The notes beneath the pieces were generated by a model, which did not search any database, was not told the origin of the DNA, and was given only the letters and a program-made list of their open reading frames with translations. A DNA stretch of 33,921 bases. Origin: Clostridia bacterium. Its GTDB lineage: Bacteria; Bacillota; Clostridia; UBA1212. Position numbers and translations under genes: made by a program. Below are positions 29,968-33,921 of this stretch, piece by piece (positions within the stretch are counted from its first letter, which is position 1; every line of letters starts with the position of its first letter). The DNA is taken from assembly GCA_017625675.1 (NCBI GenBank), contig JAGAKK010000071.1:1-33921 (forward strand), given 5' to 3'.

Positions 29968-30586
29968 TGCTTTGTTCCTTCCTCTTGATTACCTTGAGCC
30001 TTGAAAACTCTTCTCTTTCCTTTTCCTCCAGACTTGAGGATATTTCCGCTATCAACGCCTTGTAGCGTGGTATCATAATGTTTTTAAGCGCATTGGCGCG
30101 TTTCCCGGTTTTCGTGGCGTTAACGGCCAGACGGTCGATACCTCCGGTAAGCTCCGCAAGTTGAACCGCCAAGGCCTTTGCCCTGTCAAATTTCATTTTC
30201 GCCTCATCCAGAGAAAGATTCGTCTTATACATTCCCGTAGGCGGATAGCGCCTTTCCGGCTCATTTAACCTCACAACGGGAACCTCAACACCCATAACGC
30301 TGTAAAACTTAATTTCAACGCCGTCCTCTACGTTGACGTTCTCCGCAAACTGCTCTACCCGGTCAATACCCATACTGATATTGGCCTCTTTCAGAGCCTC
30401 ATACGCCTCAATGAAGGTCTGTCGCAGATCACCTGCCAGTCCTTCCTTTTTCTTTTCAAGGGAAGTCAATTCTCTTTCAAGAAGCTTGCGCTTTCTGTCA
30501 AGCAGGTCGTAGCCCTGTTCCGCCATTTTAAGGCCCGCCTGAGCCTTCATCAGGTTGCTTTTTGTAGGGGTCTGATTAACGTCCAT
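29960..30586 (-). CDS. ntpD: V-type ATP synthase subunit D
   Basis: Subunit D is the central rotor shaft of V-type ATPases. The 208-residue protein begins MDVNQTPTKSNLMKAQAGLKMAEQGYDLLDRKRKLLERELTS-like, the conserved N-terminal coiled coil. It ends with the matching C-terminal coiled coil (KRANALKNIMIPRYKALIAEISSSLEEKEREEFSRLKVIKRK). The ATG at 30586 has GAGG six bases upstream. A GTG at 30598 overlaps the subunit B stop but would add residues not seen in the family. Confidence 0.95.
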   Translation of the reverse strand: MDVNQTPTKSNLMKAQAGLKMAEQGYDLLDRKRKLLERELTSLEKKKEGLAGDLRQTFIEAYEALKEANISMGIDRVEQFAENVNVEDGVEIKFYSVMGVEVPVVRLNEPERRYPPTGMYKTNLSLDEAKMKFDRAKALAVQLAELTGGIDRLAVNATKTGKRANALKNIMIPRYKALIAEISSSLEEKEREEFSRLKVIKRKEQSNG

Positions 30587-30594
30587 TGCCGTCC

Positions 30595-31968
30595 TCACCC
30601 TTTCCTGAGATATTTCTTCACAAGTTCAGGGTCCATTCTGTCAAGCTCCTGAGCGCCCAATTGGGAAAGCAGCTCCCAACCGATGTCCAGAGTTTTTTCA
30701 ATGGAACGGTTCTCATCATAGTCCTGGGCAAGAAATCTCGTTTCAAAGGCCCTTCCGAACTCCATATATTTTTTATCCTGAGCACTGAGCTCCTCTTCGC
30801 CTATTACCGTTGCAAGGGCGCGCACCTCCTGCACTCTTGAATAAGCAGAGAACAGCTGGTTTGCCACCGCCTGATGGTCCTCTCTCGTGTACCCCTTGCC
30901 GATACCGTCCTTCATAAGTCTTGAAAGAGATGGCAGCACGTTTATGGGCGGGTAGATTCCCTTCTGACTCAGCGTTCTGTCAAGCACTATCTGACCCTCC
31001 GTAATGTAGCCCGTAAGGTCAGGGATAGGGTGATTTATATCGTCGTTGGGCATTGTGAGAATCGGTATCTGTGTCACCGAGCCCTTTGAGCCCTCTATCA
31101 TTCCGGCCCTTTCAAAAATTGACGCAAGGTCGCTGTAAAGGTATCCCGGATAGCCCTTTCTGGAGGGAATTTCACCCTTCATAGAAGATATTTCACGAAG
31201 CGCCTCGCAGTATGCAGTCATATCCGTCAATACCACCAGCACGTTGTAGCCTTTTTCAAAGGCAAGGTACTCCGCCGCCGTCAATGCGCATCGGGGCGTG
31301 AAAATCCTCTCTACTGCAGGGTCGTTGGAAAGATTCAGAAACATTACAACTCTGCTTAAAACGCCGCTGTCTGCAAATGAATTCTTGAAAAATTCAGCAA
31401 CCTCGTGCTTTACACCTATTGCGCCGAAAACGATTGCAAACTTGTCATCGGGGTTCATTACTCCTGCCTGCCGTACAATCTGAGCGGTGAGCTTGTCGTG
31501 GGGCAGACCGTTTCCTGAAAACAACGGAAGCTTCTGACCTCTTATAAGAGTCATCAAGGCGTCAATTGCAGACACACCCGTCTGTATATAGTTTCTGGGG
31601 TAACGTCTTGAAATAGGATTTATAGCAAGGCCGTTTACATCTCGTTTTTCCTCTGCGTAAACCGCTCCCAGGCCATCTGCAGGCCTTCCTGCTCCGTCAA
31701 AAACTCTGCCCAGAATTTCCTCCGACAATGAGAGCATCAAAGGCTTTCCTGAAAATCTTGCAGAAACAGTTCCGAGGGACATTCCGTTGGTGCCCTCAAA
31801 AACCTGCACCACCGCTTTTCCTTTGCTGATGTCAATTACGCTTCCGGTCCTTACCGTACCATCCGCCAGACGTATCTCCACAAGCTCATCGTAGGCAACG
31901 TCCTCAACGCCCTCTACCATTATAAGAGGCTCTACTATGCTTTTTATACCGGTATACTCTATAATCAT
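30595..31968 (-). CDS. ntpB: V-type ATP synthase subunit B (non-catalytic)
   Basis: Subunit B alternates with A in the hexameric head and binds but does not hydrolyse nucleotide. The 457-residue product has the family sequence [30 protein letters not shown] at its start. In place of a Walker A motif it has [12 protein letters not shown] near 158-169, as is normal for B. The segment '[55 protein letters not shown]' is also present. The start overlaps the subunit A stop by four bases (ATGA). Length and content are complete. Confidence 0.97.
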   Translation of the reverse strand: MIIEYTGIKSIVEPLIMVEGVEDVAYDELVEIRLADGTVRTGSVIDISKGKAVVQVFEGTNGMSLGTVSARFSGKPLMLSLSEEILGRVFDGAGRPADGLGAVYAEEKRDVNGLAINPISRRYPRNYIQTGVSAIDALMTLIRGQKLPLFSGNGLPHDKLTAQIVRQAGVMNPDDKFAIVFGAIGVKHEVAEFFKNSFADSGVLSRVVMFLNLSNDPAVERIFTPRCALTAAEYLAFEKGYNVLVVLTDMTAYCEALREISSMKGEIPSRKGYPGYLYSDLASIFERAGMIEGSKGSVTQIPILTMPNDDINHPIPDLTGYITEGQIVLDRTLSQKGIYPPINVLPSLSRLMKDGIGKGYTREDHQAVANQLFSAYSRVQEVRALATVIGEEELSAQDKKYMEFGRAFETRFLAQDYDENRSIEKTLDIGWELLSQLGAQELDRMDPELVKKYLRKG

Positions 31969-33827
31969 ACTTGCACTCCTCTGTGGGCGTTATATTCGCG
32001 CATCATCTTGCGAAGCTCTTCATCAAAGCGCTTCTTCATCTCTTTTATTACAGAAAGGTCGTCATTGGGCACGGTGTACTTCATCTGAATACACTCCTCG
32101 AAAAAACCCGTAGTCGCAACCGCAGAAAGAGGTATGCCCTGTTTTATAAGTTCCGCCGCCTTGTCATAAAGGAACAATATAAGGCCCATCATTGCAGACT
32201 GTTTTTCCAGAGGCACGTAGGTATCCACAGGATGGAAAGCATTTTGCTGAAGGAAGCCCACTCGAATTACACGGGCAATCTCCAATGCAAGCTTCTGATC
32301 CTCCGGAAGCACGTCAGTGCCAACCAATTTCGCAATCTCCATAAGCTCGTTTTCCTTTTCAAGAATAAGCATGGTGCGATCTCTTCGCTCTATAAACTCC
32401 TTGTCAAGGTGCTCTGCATACCATTTTTCAAGGTCCTCGCTGTACTCACTGTAGCTTGTGAGCCAATGTATCGCAGGGTAGTGTCTTGCGTATGCAAGGC
32501 TTCTGTCAAGCCCCCAGAAGCATCTTACGAAGCGTTTTGTGTTCTGTGTAACAGGCTCTGAAAAATCGCCTCCCTGAGGGGAAACAGCGCCGATAACGGA
32601 CACACTTCCCGTCTTTCCGTTAAGACTCAGCGTTCTGCCTGCTCTTCCGTAAAACTCTGACAATCTGGAAGCAAGATACGCAGGGAAACCTTCCTCTGCA
32701 GGCATCTCTTCAAGACGGCCTGAAATCTCACGAAGGGCCTCCGCCCATCTGGAAGTGGAGTCAGCCATTATCGCCACGTCATACCCCATATCACGGTAAT
32801 ACTCCGCCAGGGTAATTCCCGTGTAAACAGAGGCTTCTCTTGCCGCCACAGGCATATTTGAAGTATTGGCAATAAGCACGGTCCTCTCCATAAGGGAGCG
32901 GCCCGTTCTGGGGTCATTGAGCTTAGGAAAATCCTCAAGAACCTCTGTCATTTCATTGCCGCGCTCACCGCAGCCAATGTATATAATAATGTCAGCGTCG
33001 CACCACTGTGCCAGCTGATGTTGTGTCATCGTCTTTCCCGTACCGAAGCTTCCGGGAACTGCCGCAGTACCGCCCCTTGCAATAGGGAACAGACTGTCAA
33101 TTATTCTCTGTCCGGTTACCAGCGGCTCGTCAACCGGCAACCTCTTCTGAACAGGACGCGCCTTTCTCACAGGCCACTCCTGCATCATACGTACTGCGCT
33201 TTCCGTGCCGTCAGGAAATTCCACAACGGCAATAGTATCCATTACCGTGTACTCCCCTTCAGGCGCAACACTTTTAAGCACACCCATCACGCCGCGATGC
33301 TCCAAAACTCCCTGAACCTTGCTGCGTGTCTTTCTGCTGTATTCTGAAAAAGCAGACTCCGGAATCATAATTTTATTCACAATAGAGCCTGTTTCGCGCA
33401 CCTCGCCTACTATGGACAGCACGCCCACACTGTCACCGGCCTTTGCCACAGGCTTAAAATGCCACAGTTTTTCAGTGTCAAGGTTACTTATGTTAAGGCC
33501 TCTTTCCATAAAAGCGCCGCTTTTCTCCTCCAACGCTTTAAGGGGTCTTTGTATACCGTCAAAAATATTGCCGATAATTCCGGGGCCCAGCATTACTGAC
33601 AAAGGCTTTTCTGTAGTCACCACAGGCTCACCGGGTTTAAGCCCTCCGGTAGTTTCGTAAACCTGTATCGTCGCCTCTTCGCCATCAATGCGGATAACCT
33701 CTCCGATAAGGCCCTCCTCGCCTACAAGGACCACGCTTTGCATAGCAAAGTCACCGCGTCCCCTGGCCTTTACGACAGGGCCGTTTACTCTGTATATTTC
33801 TTTTGTTTTCTTTTCACTAACAGCCAT
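31965..33827 (-). CDS. ntpA: V-type ATP synthase subunit A (catalytic)
   Basis: Subunit A hydrolyses or makes ATP. Walker A GSFGTGKT is at 259-266. [12 protein letters not shown], the [43 protein letters not shown] block and [15 protein letters not shown] follow in the usual order. I take the ATG at 33827 (620 residues), with AAAGGTG upstream; the longer frame runs into the preceding gene. The length is slightly above the usual 590, and the insert ('non-homologous region' of A) is intact. Ion specificity (Na+ or H+) depends on the membrane ring, which is outside the window. Confidence 0.97.
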   Translation of the reverse strand: MAVSEKKTKEIYRVNGPVVKARGRGDFAMQSVVLVGEEGLIGEVIRIDGEEATIQVYETTGGLKPGEPVVTTEKPLSVMLGPGIIGNIFDGIQRPLKALEEKSGAFMERGLNISNLDTEKLWHFKPVAKAGDSVGVLSIVGEVRETGSIVNKIMIPESAFSEYSRKTRSKVQGVLEHRGVMGVLKSVAPEGEYTVMDTIAVVEFPDGTESAVRMMQEWPVRKARPVQKRLPVDEPLVTGQRIIDSLFPIARGGTAAVPGSFGTGKTMTQHQLAQWCDADIIIYIGCGERGNEMTEVLEDFPKLNDPRTGRSLMERTVLIANTSNMPVAAREASVYTGITLAEYYRDMGYDVAIMADSTSRWAEALREISGRLEEMPAEEGFPAYLASRLSEFYGRAGRTLSLNGKTGSVSVIGAVSPQGGDFSEPVTQNTKRFVRCFWGLDRSLAYARHYPAIHWLTSYSEYSEDLEKWYAEHLDKEFIERRDRTMLILEKENELMEIAKLVGTDVLPEDQKLALEIARVIRVGFLQQNAFHPVDTYVPLEKQSAMMGLILFLYDKAAELIKQGIPLSAVATTGFFEECIQMKYTVPNDDLSVIKEMKKRFDEELRKMMREYNAHRGVQV

Positions 33828-33841
33828 ACTATTACACCTTT

Positions 33842-33921
33842 TTAACCAAGAGATAAATTGCTCCACGAAAGAAAATCTTCACGTTCACGGAGCACGTCTG
33901 CCTTAACGGAATTGTCGATAA
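33842..33921 (-). CDS. C-terminal end of the gene upstream of ntpA (possibly V-ATPase subunit E)
   Basis: The last 25 codons of an open frame end at TAA (33844-33842), 14 bases before the ntpA start. The residues end ...LREREDFLSWSNLSLG and begin with IDNSVKADVL. The IDNS.KA..L.E.R pattern resembles the end of V-ATPase subunit E, but 25 residues are too few for a firm call; subunits C or F are not excluded. Spacing shows that it belongs to the same operon. Confidence 0.45.
   Translation of the reverse strand, partial: IDNSVKADVLREREDFLSWSNLSLG

Overview
The window reads as a chromosomal segment of an anaerobic Gram-positive bacterium of the Bacillota, most likely class Clostridia (an Oscillospirales- or Christensenellales-like lineage; this is inference from gene content). 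Supporting signs are strong AGGAGG-type ribosome binding sites, consensus TTGACA/TATAAT promoters, a V-type ATPase operon, a DUF2508 protein, a holin-like type I toxin, and many secreted proteins with a signal peptide and a C-terminal membrane anchor. No insertion sequence, phage gene, CRISPR array or rRNA was seen.

Layout, left to right. (1) 1-949: a secreted protein cut by the left edge. 1127-2194: a DUF2508 protein and a PspA/IM30-like coiled-coil protein on the plus strand, ending in a bidirectional terminator. (2) 2266-6486, minus strand: a tight operon of Pit phosphate permease, DUF47 protein, Sfp-type phosphopantetheinyl transferase and a membrane-anchored NlpC/P60-like protein. A good promoter and a PhoP-box-like repeat lie upstream. 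(3) 6809-6912: tRNA-Gln(CUG) with promoter and terminator. 7011-8513: an orphan ferredoxin-ASKHA corrinoid-activator-like protein. (4) 8540-11957: a visibly A+T-richer accessory block. It holds a complete type I toxin-antitoxin locus that falls below the size of ordinary gene calls (24-residue toxin plus convergent antisense RNA), an XRE repressor divergent from a four-gene operon of unknown function with two palindromic operators on its promoter, and an orphan HicB antitoxin. (5) 12266-16819, minus strand: a GT-C-like membrane glycosyltransferase, a CDF metal exporter and a PLP aminotransferase. These are divergent from the manganese exporter MntP (17095-17682), and a 270-base palindrome-rich control region lies between them.

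(6) 17660-28568, minus strand: ten closely spaced genes. Transcription begins with housekeeping genes (rsmD, coaD, a DivIVA-like coiled-coil protein, rsmE). It continues into a cell-surface glycan module: a phosphodiester glycosidase family protein, an anchored unknown protein, a lipoprotein, an MBOAT O-acyltransferase, a DHHW/AlgJ-like partner and a GH2-fold protein that appears to have lost both catalytic glutamates. (7) 28664-28859: a strong hairpin and a small plus-strand ORF. (8) 28888-33921, minus strand: the distal part of a V-ATPase operon (end of an upstream subunit gene, A, B, D) with an Xaa-Pro aminopeptidase overlapping its end.

The best candidates for new biology are the compact type I toxin-antitoxin locus and the repressor-controlled lipoprotein/membrane/SHOCT/acidic-protein operon beside it. 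Next come the shared palindrome-rich region between two metal exporters and the apparently inactive GH2 protein inside a glycan O-acylation operon. All function calls come from reading motifs by eye; no database search was run.
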